6,910 nucleotides of DNA. Source: JAOTYV01 sp041557595 (GTDB lineage: Bacteria; Pseudomonadota; Alphaproteobacteria; UBA8366). The stretch is from NCBI GenBank assembly GCA_041557595.1, contig JBFFGE010000224.1:1-6910 (forward strand), given 5' to 3'. Below the pieces are notes generated by a model, which was given only the letters and a program-made list of their open reading frames with translations, made no database searches and was not told the origin of the DNA. A program made the translations under genes and the position numbers. Below, in pieces: positions 1 to 6,239 of the stretch; position 1 is the first letter of the stretch; each line of letters opens with the position of its first letter.

Positions 1-216
1 AGTAACACGTTGAAATTATAACAGTTTTTATTTCGATGCCCTAAGGCAAAATTGAATCAGATCAATGCGTTGCGTCCAATTGAGTCCAAACCCTAGTTCG
101 CCGGCACGTCCGCTTGCTGGCAAAACGATTTTGAGCGACGATTGATACGGTTGGAGGGATCCAAACGGAGAGTTTCGGCTTCTGAGCGAACCCACCCATT
201 AATAAGGAAAATAAGC
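1..216. other. AT-rich upstream region of the broken secreted-protein gene
   Basis: No gene was recognised here. The stretch is visibly more AT-rich than the rest of the window. A weak promoter-like pair can be read on the + strand: TTGAAT at 52-57 and TCCAAT at 75-80, 17 bp apart, each matching the sigma-70 consensus at about four of six positions. An open frame runs into the next gene from a TTG at 142, but the signal peptide and the ribosome binding site place the real start at 217. Confidence 0.3.
204..209 (+). promoter_or_regulatory. Ribosome binding site for the gene starting at 217
   Basis: AAGGAA lies 7 nt before the ATG at 217 and matches the anti-Shine-Dalgarno core. It decides the start over the upstream TTG at 142, because the residues after 217 form a textbook signal peptide. 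Confidence 0.6.
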
Positions 217-659
217 ATGTGCATTGCGTTTACTCGAATTCGTTATGCGGCCGTTGCAGTATCGGCATTTCTAATGACTGCGGCTTGGGTGGCCGAGCCG
301 GTGTTGGCGGCGGCTTCGGAGCATTGCAAAGATGTCTATGTGATTGCAAAGATGTCTATGTGAAGGTCACGAACAATACCGGCAGCAAAATCAAGATCAT
401 AGATCTCGACTATTACGACTATGGGATCGGCAGGAATGGCGCTTGGCGGTCGGAACCAATCAAGAATGAAGTTATCGACAAGGAAAAAATTTGGCAGGCG
501 ACCCGCCGGCTCGAGAATGTGAAGGCCGAACAGACGAGAATCCGCATGAAATACCGCATCAAGAAGAGGGTCGCGTACAGCGCTAAAATTCACAAAAGCA
601 AGAAATCCCCGAAAAAACTGTGCATGAATGGGACGAAGTTCGAATTCAATCTGAAGTGA
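217..659 (+). pseudogene. Frameshifted gene for a small secreted lysine-rich protein
   Basis: The ATG at 217 opens a Sec signal peptide: a basic start (TRIRY), a hydrophobic stretch of about residues 11-30, and an Ala-rich cleavage site near residues 31-33 (VLAAA|SEHC). A 20-bp tandem duplication at 323-362 shifts the frame, so the first frame stops at a TGA at 361-363 after 48 residues. The second frame is open from the second repeat copy to the TGA at 657-659. Joining 217-342 to 363-659 removes one copy and gives an uninterrupted protein of 140 residues. Its mature part runs DVYVKVTNNTG, IIDLDYYDYG, WRSEP, and a very basic tail with a Cys (C129) that could pair with C37. Small exported proteins with this VTNNTG...WRSE pattern occur in other bacteria without known function; that is recollection only. 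The gene is more AT-rich than its neighbours, which may mean recent acquisition. It could be a true pseudogene, a reversible slippage-controlled gene, or an assembly error; the sequence cannot tell which. Confidence 0.75.
323..363 (+). repeat. Perfect 20-bp tandem duplication causing a frameshift
   Basis: The unit ATTGCAAAGATGTCTATGTG occurs at 323-342 and again at 343-362 with no mismatch; the match continues one base into 363. Because 20 is not a multiple of three, the second copy changes the reading frame. Both copies encode CKDVYV, each in its own frame, so the duplication must postdate the intact gene. Confidence 0.9.
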
Positions 660-880
660 CTGTGGCTCGAAAATTTGCGCGCGCCGGGTCGGTTCGGAGA
701 CACCGGGCATCGCCGAAAAATCCGGGCAGCGTATTGTTTTCGTAATTCGGCGATAGTTGGCATTGGAGCCATCTGAAACACGCCACCGGCGATGCCACCC
801 ATCTCCCGGCCAGTTGTTTAGCCGCCCCGCCGATCTCTGCTAGAGTTCGTTTCCCGCGTTAACGCACTGGGTGATGGATC
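660..880. other. Intergenic region before the hydrolase gene, with a weak promoter candidate
   Basis: No coding or RNA gene was recognised, and no convincing terminator follows the stop at 659. An extended -10-like element, TGC-TAGAGT at 838-846, lies about 35 bp before the ATG at 881. It would give a short leader, but no good -35 hexamer sits at the right distance, so the promoter is only a suggestion. Confidence 0.3.
869..875 (+). promoter_or_regulatory. Ribosome binding site of the metallo-hydrolase gene
   Basis: GGGTGAT lies 5 nt before the ATG at 881. GGTGAT pairs with the AUCACC part of the 16S rRNA 3' end, so this is a usable though shifted Shine-Dalgarno site and supports the start at 881. 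Confidence 0.5.
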
Positions 881-1795
881 ATGCAAATATTCAACAAAGC
901 CATCGGACTGACCGCGAGCCTTGTCCTGGCGGCGGTCGTCTTTCACGCGCCGGCGCAAGCGCGCGATTTTTCCAAGGTTGAGATCAAGACGGTCAAGTTA
1001 ACGGACTCGATCTACGTGCTGTTCGGCGCCGGCGGCAATATCGGCGTTTCGGTGGGCGACGACGGGGTGTTTCTGATCGACGACCAGTACGCGCCGCTGA
1101 GCGCGAAGATCCTGGCCGCGGTGCGCACGCTGAGCGACAAGCCCATTCGTTTCGTTCTCAACACCCACTGGCACGGCGACCATACGGGCGGCAACGAGAA
1201 TATCGGGCGGACGGGCGCGGCCATCGTCGCGCATGAGAATGTCCGCCGGCGGCTGTCGTCGCCGCAGTCGATCCCCATCTTCAACATGAAGACCGAACCG
1301 GCGCCGGCCGGCGCGCTGCCGCAGGTCACCTTCGCGGACGGCATCTCGCTGCATTTCAACGGCGATCATGCCCGCATTGTCCATTTGCCGGCGGCGCATA
1401 CGGACGGCGACTCCTTCGTGCATTTCACCGGCGCGAATGTCATCCATACGGGCGATCTGTTCTTCAACGGGATCTACCCGTTTATCGACGGGTGGAGCGG
1501 CGGCTCGATCACCGGCATGATCGCGGCGGTCGACAAAATGCTCGGCTTGGCTGACGCAAAGACGCAAATCATTCCGGGGCACGGGCCGATGGCCACGCGC
1601 AAGGATCTCGTGAAGTACCGGGACATGCTGAAGACGGTGCACGGCCGCGTCGCGCGCGCCATGAAGGCCGGACAGTCGGCCGAAGATCTGGTGAAGTCCG
1701 GCGCGTTCAAGGATGTCGAGAAATCCTGGGGCGGCGGGTTCCTGAATACGCAGAAATTCATCACCGTGGTTTATGCGGGTCTGAAACCGAAGTGA
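881..1795 (+). CDS. Exported metallo-beta-lactamase-fold hydrolase
   Basis: This is a 304-residue member of the metallo-beta-lactamase superfamily, predicted to act in the periplasm as a zinc hydrolase. Residues 1-27 form a Sec signal peptide (basic start, hydrophobic core, cleavage after APAQA). The zinc-binding motif HWHGDH is at 96-101 (H96, H98, D100, H101) and is followed by TGGN. The next metal ligands are visible as H173 (AAHTDGD), D192 (HTGDLFF, bridging) and H234 (IPGHGP), so the active site is complete. The spacing and the WGGGFLNTQKF C-terminus fit the large group of stand-alone secreted MBL hydrolases, not a classic class B antibiotic carbapenemase; the natural substrate cannot be read from the sequence. 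The gene stands alone: 221 bp follow the broken upstream gene, and it converges on the operon to its right. It could be a lactonase, a quinoprotein-associated MBL protein or a B3-like enzyme. The family call is firm and the substrate is unknown. Confidence 0.9.
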   Translation: MQIFNKAIGLTASLVLAAVVFHAPAQARDFSKVEIKTVKLTDSIYVLFGAGGNIGVSVGDDGVFLIDDQYAPLSAKILAAVRTLSDKPIRFVLNTHWHGDHTGGNENIGRTGAAIVAHENVRRRLSSPQSIPIFNMKTEPAPAGALPQVTFADGISLHFNGDHARIVHLPAAHTDGDSFVHFTGANVIHTGDLFFNGIYPFIDGWSGGSITGMIAAVDKMLGLADAKTQIIPGHGPMATRKDLVKYRDMLKTVHGRVARAMKAGQSAEDLVKSGAFKDVEKSWGGGFLNTQKFITVVYAGLKPK

Positions 1796-1813
1796 GAGTC
1801 CGGCTGGCGGCCG

Positions 1814-1930
1814 AAGCAAATCCCGAGCGAACCGAAACGGTTCGCGACGACGTATTTGCTTAAAAACCCTAGATCAAATCCCGAGCGAACCGAAACGGTT
1901 CGCGACGACGTACTTGCGTAAAATATCTAG
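1814..1930. repeat. Two tandem copies of a palindromic element between convergent genes
   Basis: A 43-bp sequence at 1817-1859 recurs at 1875-1917 with one mismatch (T1855/C1913). Weaker similarity continues to CTAG at 1869-1872 and 1927-1930, giving a 58-bp period. Each copy holds the perfect inverted repeat GCGAACCG-AAA-CGGTTCGC (1827-1845 and 1885-1903). In copy 1 this core sits inside a second perfect inverted repeat, AAGCAAAT (1814-1821) and ATTTGCTT (1854-1861), so the whole 48 bp can fold as a stem with an internal loop; copy 2 has lost most of the outer arms. The T-run expected right after the stem of an intrinsic terminator is absent on both strands, although the element could still slow transcription from both sides. 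The stop codon of the - strand dehydratase-like gene (1927-1929) lies inside the end of copy 2. A REP- or MITE-like dispersed repeat is the preferred guess. Confidence 0.75.
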
Positions 1931-3033
1931 TTCCTGACCATCGATTTTTCCGCCACCTCGGGATCGAGTTCCAGCCCCAGACCCGGCGCGTCGGGCGCGG
2001 CGAGGAAGACGCCTTCGTCGGTCACCTCCTCGCGCACGACCGGGCCGGTAAACAGCCTGGTCTGGAATTCGAGCAGCGCGTTGTCGGCCATGAAATATTC
2101 GATCCATTTCACGTTGGGCAGGCCCGCCGCCATGTGGAGATGGACCATCTGCAGATCCCAGGGCGAGATGGGCACGCCCCGCGCCGTGGCGTAGGCGTGG
2201 ATGCGCAGCCAGTCGGTGATGCCGCCGGTCAGTTGCGCGTTGGGCTGGGCGATGTCGACCTTGCCCTCCTCGATCAACGGGCGGAACTCCATCAGCCCCG
2301 CATGCTGCTCGCCGCCGACGATATAGGTGCTGCCGGCATGGGCATGGACCCGGGCGTATCCGGGGATGTCTTCCGGCGGCACCGGCTCCTCCAGCCAGTA
2401 GACGTCGTAAGCCTCCCATTTCTTGAGCTGCTGGATCGCGGTGTCGACATCCCAGCTGCCGTTCACGTCGACCATCAGCTTGACGTCGGGGCCGATCGCC
2501 GCACGCACCTGCCGCACCCGTTCGGTGGCTTCCTCCAGGGTCACGTAACTGCGCGTTCCCCGGATCTTGAGTGCCTTGTGCCCGCGCGCGACATACGCCG
2601 CCGCTCGCTCCGCCAGCGCATCGGCCGGCATGTGGTGGGCGCAATTGGCGTAGGTCGGGATCAGGTCGCGCTGCCCGCCGAACAGGGCCGAGACCGGCAC
2701 GCCGAGCGCCTTGCCCTTGATGTCCCAGAGCGCGAAGTCAATCGCCGCGATACAAGCGCGAACGAATCCGTCACCGCCGCGCCGCGGGATCGCCTCCCGG
2801 TACATCCGTTCCCAAAGGTCGGCGGTCATGCGCGGGTCGGCGCCGACGACTTGCGGCGCCAGCATCTTTTCGATGATCCGGGCGAAAATCTCGCCCATGC
2901 CCGGCGGCGCGCTGGCGAAACCCACCCCCGTCAGATCTTCGTCGGTGGCGACCGAGACGACGAGGATTTCCGCGACATAGGCCGCCTGGGCGTCGCCTTT
3001 GTAGCGGGTCGCGGAAACGGTGGTGATTTTCAT
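1927..3033 (-). CDS. Enolase-superfamily (mandelate racemase/muconate lactonizing enzyme-like) protein
   Basis: This is a 368-residue protein with the N-terminal capping domain (about 1-115) and the TIM barrel of the enolase superfamily, which abstracts the alpha-proton of acid sugars and related carboxylates using Mg2+. The metal ligands are visible as D189 (VDVN), E215 (WLEEP) and E242 (GGEQ). The basic motif on the second barrel strand reads K156-I-R158, so the second lysine of the usual KxK is arginine. By eye against mandelate racemase, the Asp of the His-Asp dyad is N265 (QPNAQLTGG) and the His is W292 (ISPWD), while the E317 counterpart is kept as E312 (WIEY). It therefore lacks both the racemase dyad and the barrel lysine of the muconate-lactonizing group, and its reaction cannot be assigned. 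The ATG at 3033 (MKITTVSA) was chosen because family members start there; a GTG at 3078 would add 15 residues. It is the last gene of the operon, 48 bp after otnC. Family firm, function open. Confidence 0.85.
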   Translation of the reverse strand: MKITTVSATRYKGDAQAAYVAEILVVSVATDEDLTGVGFASAPPGMGEIFARIIEKMLAPQVVGADPRMTADLWERMYREAIPRRGGDGFVRACIAAIDFALWDIKGKALGVPVSALFGGQRDLIPTYANCAHHMPADALAERAAAYVARGHKALKIRGTRSYVTLEEATERVRQVRAAIGPDVKLMVDVNGSWDVDTAIQQLKKWEAYDVYWLEEPVPPEDIPGYARVHAHAGSTYIVGGEQHAGLMEFRPLIEEGKVDIAQPNAQLTGGITDWLRIHAYATARGVPISPWDLQMVHLHMAAGLPNVKWIEYFMADNALLEFQTRLFTGPVVREEVTDEGVFLAAPDAPGLGLELDPEVAEKSMVRN

Positions 3034-3081
3034 GGGCCTGTCATTCCAAGTGGGAGTTGGCGGGATTGCCCGCTGCACATA

Positions 3082-3714
3082 TCAGTTCGGAAACTTATCC
3101 CGCAACGCCCGCACCTGGCCATCGGTCAAAAATTTTGTGTCCAGACCGCGCAGCATGAGGTGGAGTTTTGCGGTCTCCTCCAACTCTTCCGTCGCGTAGA
3201 CCGCGTCCTCGAGCGATGTGCCCGCGACGACCGGCCCGTGATTGGCGAGCAACACCGCATGGTGCTTCGACGCCATCTCGCGCACCGCCCCGGCCAGATC
3301 GAGATCGCCCGGCGGGAAATATGGCACCAGCGGCAGCGTGCCGATCTTCATCACATAGTAGGCGGTGATCGGCGGCAGCACGTTTGTCGGGTCGACATCG
3401 GCGAGGCAGCTCACGGCGACCGAATGGGTCGAATGCAGATGCACCACCGCGCTGGTCTTGGGCCGTTCCTCGTACATCGCGATGTGGAGAAAGCCCTCCT
3501 TGGTCGGCGCGTCGCCGGAAACCAGCGTGCCGGAATCGTCAAGTTTGGAAATCCTGGCGGGATCGAGGTTGCCCATGGTCGAACCGGTCGGCGTCATCAG
3601 CCAGCCATCGTCGATGCGGGTGCTGATGTTGCCCGAGCTGCCGAAGGTCAGCCCCCGGTCGAACAGCGACTTGGCCATCCGCGTGATGTCGTCGCGCATC
3701 CTGGTCTCGGTCAT
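3082..3714 (-). CDS. otnC: 3-oxo-tetronate 4-phosphate decarboxylase (class II aldolase family)
   Basis: This is a 210-residue zinc enzyme of the class II aldolase/adducin family. OtnC decarboxylates 3-oxo-tetronate 4-phosphate to dihydroxyacetone phosphate and CO2 in the cytoplasm, the last step of threonate/erythronate breakdown. The phosphate-binding loop GSSGNIS is at 25-31 and PTG at 42-44. The acid/base E73 lies in TKEGFLH. Zinc ligands H92 and H94 are in VHLHSTHS and H159 is in ANHGP, in the same order and spacing as L-fuculose-1-phosphate aldolase. The stretches PPITAYYVM and ATEELEETAKLHL are typical of the OtnC branch. The start is fixed by the ATGA overlap: its ATG (3712-3714) overlaps the TGA of otnK, so the two are translationally coupled. 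The open frame continues upstream across otnK, but that part is an antisense-like artefact of high GC. A related aldolase acting on another phosphorylated acid sugar is the main alternative, but the otnK neighbour argues for OtnC. Confidence 0.9.
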   Translation of the reverse strand: MTETRMRDDITRMAKSLFDRGLTFGSSGNISTRIDDGWLMTPTGSTMGNLDPARISKLDDSGTLVSGDAPTKEGFLHIAMYEERPKTSAVVHLHSTHSVAVSCLADVDPTNVLPPITAYYVMKIGTLPLVPYFPPGDLDLAGAVREMASKHHAVLLANHGPVVAGTSLEDAVYATEELEETAKLHLMLRGLDTKFLTDGQVRALRDKFPN

Positions 3715-4982
3715 GGCAACATCTCGAAGGCTTTCCGGAAAAAATCGACTTCGCCGAAATTGCCCGACTTGAGCGCCAATGCCAATGGCGGCGTGCCGCC
3801 GCCGATGGATTCGGTCCAGGGGACGCCGGGGTCGATCTCCGGCCCGATGCGCAACGCCTGGACGCCGAGCGCGCCGACCACGGCGCCGGCGGTCTCTCCG
3901 CCCGCGACGACCAGCCGGCGCACGCCGCGTTCGACCAGTCCGACGGCGATCCGCCCCATCGCGTCCTCGACCAGGTTGCCCGCCGCGTCGCGTCCCAGCT
4001 GCTGCTGAATGTCGGAAACCTCCTCCGGGTCGGCCGAGGAGTAGATCAGTACCGGCCCGTCGGTTGTCGCGTCGGCGGCCCAGGCGATCGCCTCCGCCGC
4101 GATGTCCCGGCCGTCGGCGAGCGCCATCGGATCGACCGCGAAGGCCGGCCGCGTTTTCATCGTCGCGGCGACCTGCTCGCGGGTGCGGACCGAACAGCTT
4201 CCGGCCAGCACGGCCTCGCCGCCGGTGACATCCGGCAGGGCCGGGCTGCGCCCGCTGCCGAGCAATCCCTGGCGCCGGAAGTTTTCGGGCAGGCCCATGG
4301 CCACGCCGGAGCCGCCGGTGATCAGCGGCAGATCGGCCGACGCTTCGCCGATGGCCAGCAGGTCGGCGTCGTCGACCGCATCGACCACCGCATGGCGTGC
4401 GCCGCCGGCGCGCCGCGCGGCACAGGCCGCCCGGATGGCGTCCGGCCCCGCGGCCACGGTTTCGCGCGCGACCAGGCCGACCGGATGCGGCGTCTGGCGC
4501 GCCAGCACGCGGACCAAGTTGGCATCGGTCATCGGCGTCAGCGGATGATTGCGCATGCCCGATTCGGAAAGCAGGACCTCGCCAACGAACAGGTATCCCT
4601 TGAAGACCGTTCGTCCGTTGGTGGGAAAGGCGGGACACGCGATGGTGAAGTCGCAGTCAAGCGCCGCCATCAAGGCGTCGGCCACCGGGCCGATATTGCC
4701 GTCATCCGTCGAATCGAAGGTCGAGCAATATTTGAAGAAATACTGCCGGGTGCCGTGCGTCCTCAGCCAGTCCAGCGCGGCCAGCGATTCGGCGATCGCC
4801 GCCGCTGCCGGTGTCGTCCGCGATTTCAGCGCCACGACGACCGCTTCGGCGTCTCCGAGGTCGAGCGCCGCGTCGGGAACGCCGATCGCCTGTACCGTAT
4901 TCATGCCCTGATTGACGAGCATGCTTGCGAGATCGGTTGCCCCGGTGAAGTCGTCGGCGATGCAGCCGAGGATGAGCGGCAT
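3711..4982 (-). CDS. otnK: 3-oxo-tetronate kinase (four-carbon acid sugar kinase, formerly DUF1537)
   Basis: This 423-residue kinase phosphorylates 3-oxo-tetronate at C4 with ATP, making the substrate of OtnC. The N-terminal sugar-binding domain has ADDFTGATD at 9-17, KYCSTFDST at 84-92, GNIGP at 95-99, PAFPTNGRTV at 117-126 and the NHPLTPMTDAN block at 145-155. The C-terminal nucleotide-binding domain begins after GGSG at 223-226 and carries AGSCS at 260-264, GGETAGAVV at 361-369 and LKSGNFG at 404-410. Length and motif order are those of full-length OtnK. The ATG at 4982 follows a strong ribosome binding site that touches the stop codon of the epoxide hydrolase gene. The downstream overlap with otnC (ATGA) makes a coupled kinase-decarboxylase pair. 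Related DUF1537 kinases act on 3-oxo-isoapionate or other acid sugars, so substrate stereochemistry and chain length remain open, although adjacent otnC favours the four-carbon role. Confidence 0.92.
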   Translation of the reverse strand: MPLILGCIADDFTGATDLASMLVNQGMNTVQAIGVPDAALDLGDAEAVVVALKSRTTPAAAAIAESLAALDWLRTHGTRQYFFKYCSTFDSTDDGNIGPVADALMAALDCDFTIACPAFPTNGRTVFKGYLFVGEVLLSESGMRNHPLTPMTDANLVRVLARQTPHPVGLVARETVAAGPDAIRAACAARRAGGARHAVVDAVDDADLLAIGEASADLPLITGGSGVAMGLPENFRRQGLLGSGRSPALPDVTGGEAVLAGSCSVRTREQVAATMKTRPAFAVDPMALADGRDIAAEAIAWAADATTDGPVLIYSSADPEEVSDIQQQLGRDAAGNLVEDAMGRIAVGLVERGVRRLVVAGGETAGAVVGALGVQALRIGPEIDPGVPWTESIGGGTPPLALALKSGNFGEVDFFRKAFEMLP

Positions 4983-4988
4983 TTCGGT

Positions 4989-4996
4989 CTTCCCCT
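4989..4996 (-). promoter_or_regulatory. Strong ribosome binding site of otnK fused to the preceding stop codon
   Basis: On the - strand the epoxide hydrolase stop TAG runs directly into the site (TAGGGGAAG), which sits about 6 nt before the otnK ATG. Ribosomes finishing the first gene therefore stop on the initiation site of the second, the usual layout for coupled translation. Confidence 0.7.
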
Positions 4997-6143
4997 AACG
5001 TAATGTGCGGGCGAAGGCCCGGAGGTCGTCGAGAAACAGTTCGGGTTCTTCCATCGCCGCGAAATGGCCGCCGCGCGGCATCTCGGTCCAGCGTTGAACG
5101 TTGTACATGCGCTCCACGTAGGAGCGCGGCGGCCAGGACAGCATTTCCTTTGGGAACAGAGCGCAGGCCGTCGGCACTTCGACGCGCGTGCCGTCGCGCG
5201 ACAGCACGCGGCCGCCCTCGCCGCGCCGGCCGTAATAAATCCAGGACGCCGTGTTGAAGGTCCGGGTGACGATGTAGACCATGATATTGGTAAGCAGCGC
5301 GTCCTTGCTGTGGGCGCTCTCGACGTCGTCGCCGATCGTGTCGGACCAGGAATTGAATTTTTCGACGATCCAGGCGGCAACGCCGACCGGGCTGTCCATC
5401 ATGGCGTAGCTCAAGGTCTGCGGCTTGGTCGCCTGTTGCGTCCGGTAGCCCTCCTCCGTTTCCTGTTCGCGCTCGAAACGTTCCGCCCAGGCCGCTTCCT
5501 CCGGACCCGTGGGGCCGTCCGCATGGCGCATCGTCAACAGGTTGATATGGATCGCCCTGCAGGCGGGCGCGTGTTCGAGACCGAGCCAGCTTGAGATCGC
5601 TGCGCCCCAGTCGCCGCCCTGCGCGAGATAGCCATGGTAGCCGAGGACGTCGGTCATCAGCCGGGCGAAGATGTCGGCCATCCTGCGCGGACCAAAAGGG
5701 CGCGGCGGTCGGCCGGAAAACCCGAATCCGGGCAGCGACGGCGCCACCACGTCGAAGGCGTCTTCGGCCTTGCCGCCGAAGCGTTCCGGATGCGCCAGCG
5801 GTTCGACGATGTCCCGGAATTCGACGATCGTGCCCGGCCAGCCGTGGCTGATGATCAACGGCAGCGGCGCCGGCCCGGTTCCCTTTTCATGAATGAAGTG
5901 AATATCGATTCCATCGATCGGCGCGACGAAGTGGGAAAAACGGTTGATTTCCGCTTCCTGCTTGCGCCAATCGAACTCGTCGACCCAATAGGTGCAGAGT
6001 TCCTTCATGTAATCGAGGTTGGCGCCGTATTCCCATCCGCCATCGTCCGGCATCTCGTGCCAGGGGTACTCGGCGACGCGCGCGCGAATGCGCTCGAGGG
6101 TTTTGTCGGGAATGTCGATGCGGAAGCGTTTGATGGATGACAC
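4995..6143 (-). CDS. Epoxide hydrolase, microsomal/juvenile-hormone type (EHN plus alpha/beta hydrolase)
   Basis: From a GTG at 6143 this is a 382-residue enzyme that should open an epoxide to a vicinal diol through a covalent ester intermediate. Residues 4-110 form the EHN N-terminal domain (FRIDIPDKTLERIRAR, then YPWHEMPDDGGWEYG). The oxyanion-hole motif HGWPG is at 100-104 and the nucleophile D178 sits in GGDWG. The charge-relay acid E333 is in ALFPKE and the base H360 in RGGHFAAMEEPE, as in mammalian microsomal epoxide hydrolase. A cap-domain tyrosine expected to polarise the epoxide is probably Y303 or Y304. The catalytic set looks complete. The start is uncertain: an in-frame GTG at 6248 would add 35 residues with plausible codon use, but homologues usually begin near the EHN motif, neither GTG has a clear ribosome binding site, and a terminator-like hairpin lies between them. 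It is the first gene of the operon, 12 bp before otnK, so it probably feeds the same pathway; its substrate is unknown. Confidence 0.88.
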   Translation of the reverse strand: MSSIKRFRIDIPDKTLERIRARVAEYPWHEMPDDGGWEYGANLDYMKELCTYWVDEFDWRKQEAEINRFSHFVAPIDGIDIHFIHEKGTGPAPLPLIISHGWPGTIVEFRDIVEPLAHPERFGGKAEDAFDVVAPSLPGFGFSGRPPRPFGPRRMADIFARLMTDVLGYHGYLAQGGDWGAAISSWLGLEHAPACRAIHINLLTMRHADGPTGPEEAAWAERFEREQETEEGYRTQQATKPQTLSYAMMDSPVGVAAWIVEKFNSWSDTIGDDVESAHSKDALLTNIMVYIVTRTFNTASWIYYGRRGEGGRVLSRDGTRVEVPTACALFPKEMLSWPPRSYVERMYNVQRWTEMPRGGHFAAMEEPELFLDDLRAFARTLR

Positions 6144-6219
6144 GGGGCGATGCCGTTGCGACTGTGAATTTTCGATCTGCGGGAGAGTATGCCCGATCGA
6201 TCCGTCGTAGACGATGTCG

Positions 6220-6239
6220 AAAAATTGGGGCGTCGCCCC
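6220..6239 (-). terminator. Terminator-like hairpin in the operon leader (possible attenuator)
   Basis: Read on the - strand, GGGGC-GAC-GCCCC is followed by AATTTTT: a 5-bp all-GC stem, 3-nt loop and U-tract, the layout of an intrinsic terminator. It lies about 75 nt upstream of the GTG at 6143. Just before it, CGCCC (6256-6260) can pair with GGGCG (6242-6246), or instead with the GGGCG inside the terminator stem, so a mutually exclusive antiterminator fold is possible. The stem is short, and if translation starts at 6248 the hairpin falls inside the coding sequence. Confidence 0.35.

Noticed and set aside
336..710. A 124-codon open frame on the - strand opposite the broken secreted-protein gene
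   Set aside because: No motif, no ribosome binding site noted, and the + strand reading is supported by the signal peptide and the reconstructable frame.
998..1819. A 273-codon open frame on the - strand opposite the MBL hydrolase
   Set aside because: The + strand frame has a signal peptide and all zinc ligands; the opposite frame is Arg-rich with no motif.
1827..1903. The two 8-bp stems as a conventional bidirectional intrinsic terminator
   Set aside because: Neither stem is directly followed by a T-run on either strand, and the near-identity of the flanks over 43 bp points to a duplicated repeat rather than two independent terminators.
3034..3078. Extra 15 N-terminal residues of the enolase-superfamily protein from a GTG at 3078
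   Set aside because: The family typically begins at the MKIT strand; the extension is Pro-rich and has no ribosome binding site upstream.
2134..4008. A 624-codon open frame on the + strand opposite three operon genes
   Set aside because: It lies antisense to the enolase-superfamily gene, otnC and otnK, whose - strand frames carry complete family motifs. Its translation is Arg/His/Asp-rich with no recognisable domain, as usual for GC-rich antisense frames.
3715..4638. Upstream extension of the otnC frame across otnK
   Set aside because: The translation is an Arg/Gly/Ala-rich shadow of otnK. The class II aldolase fold begins at MTETRMRDD and the ATGA overlap fixes the start at 3714.
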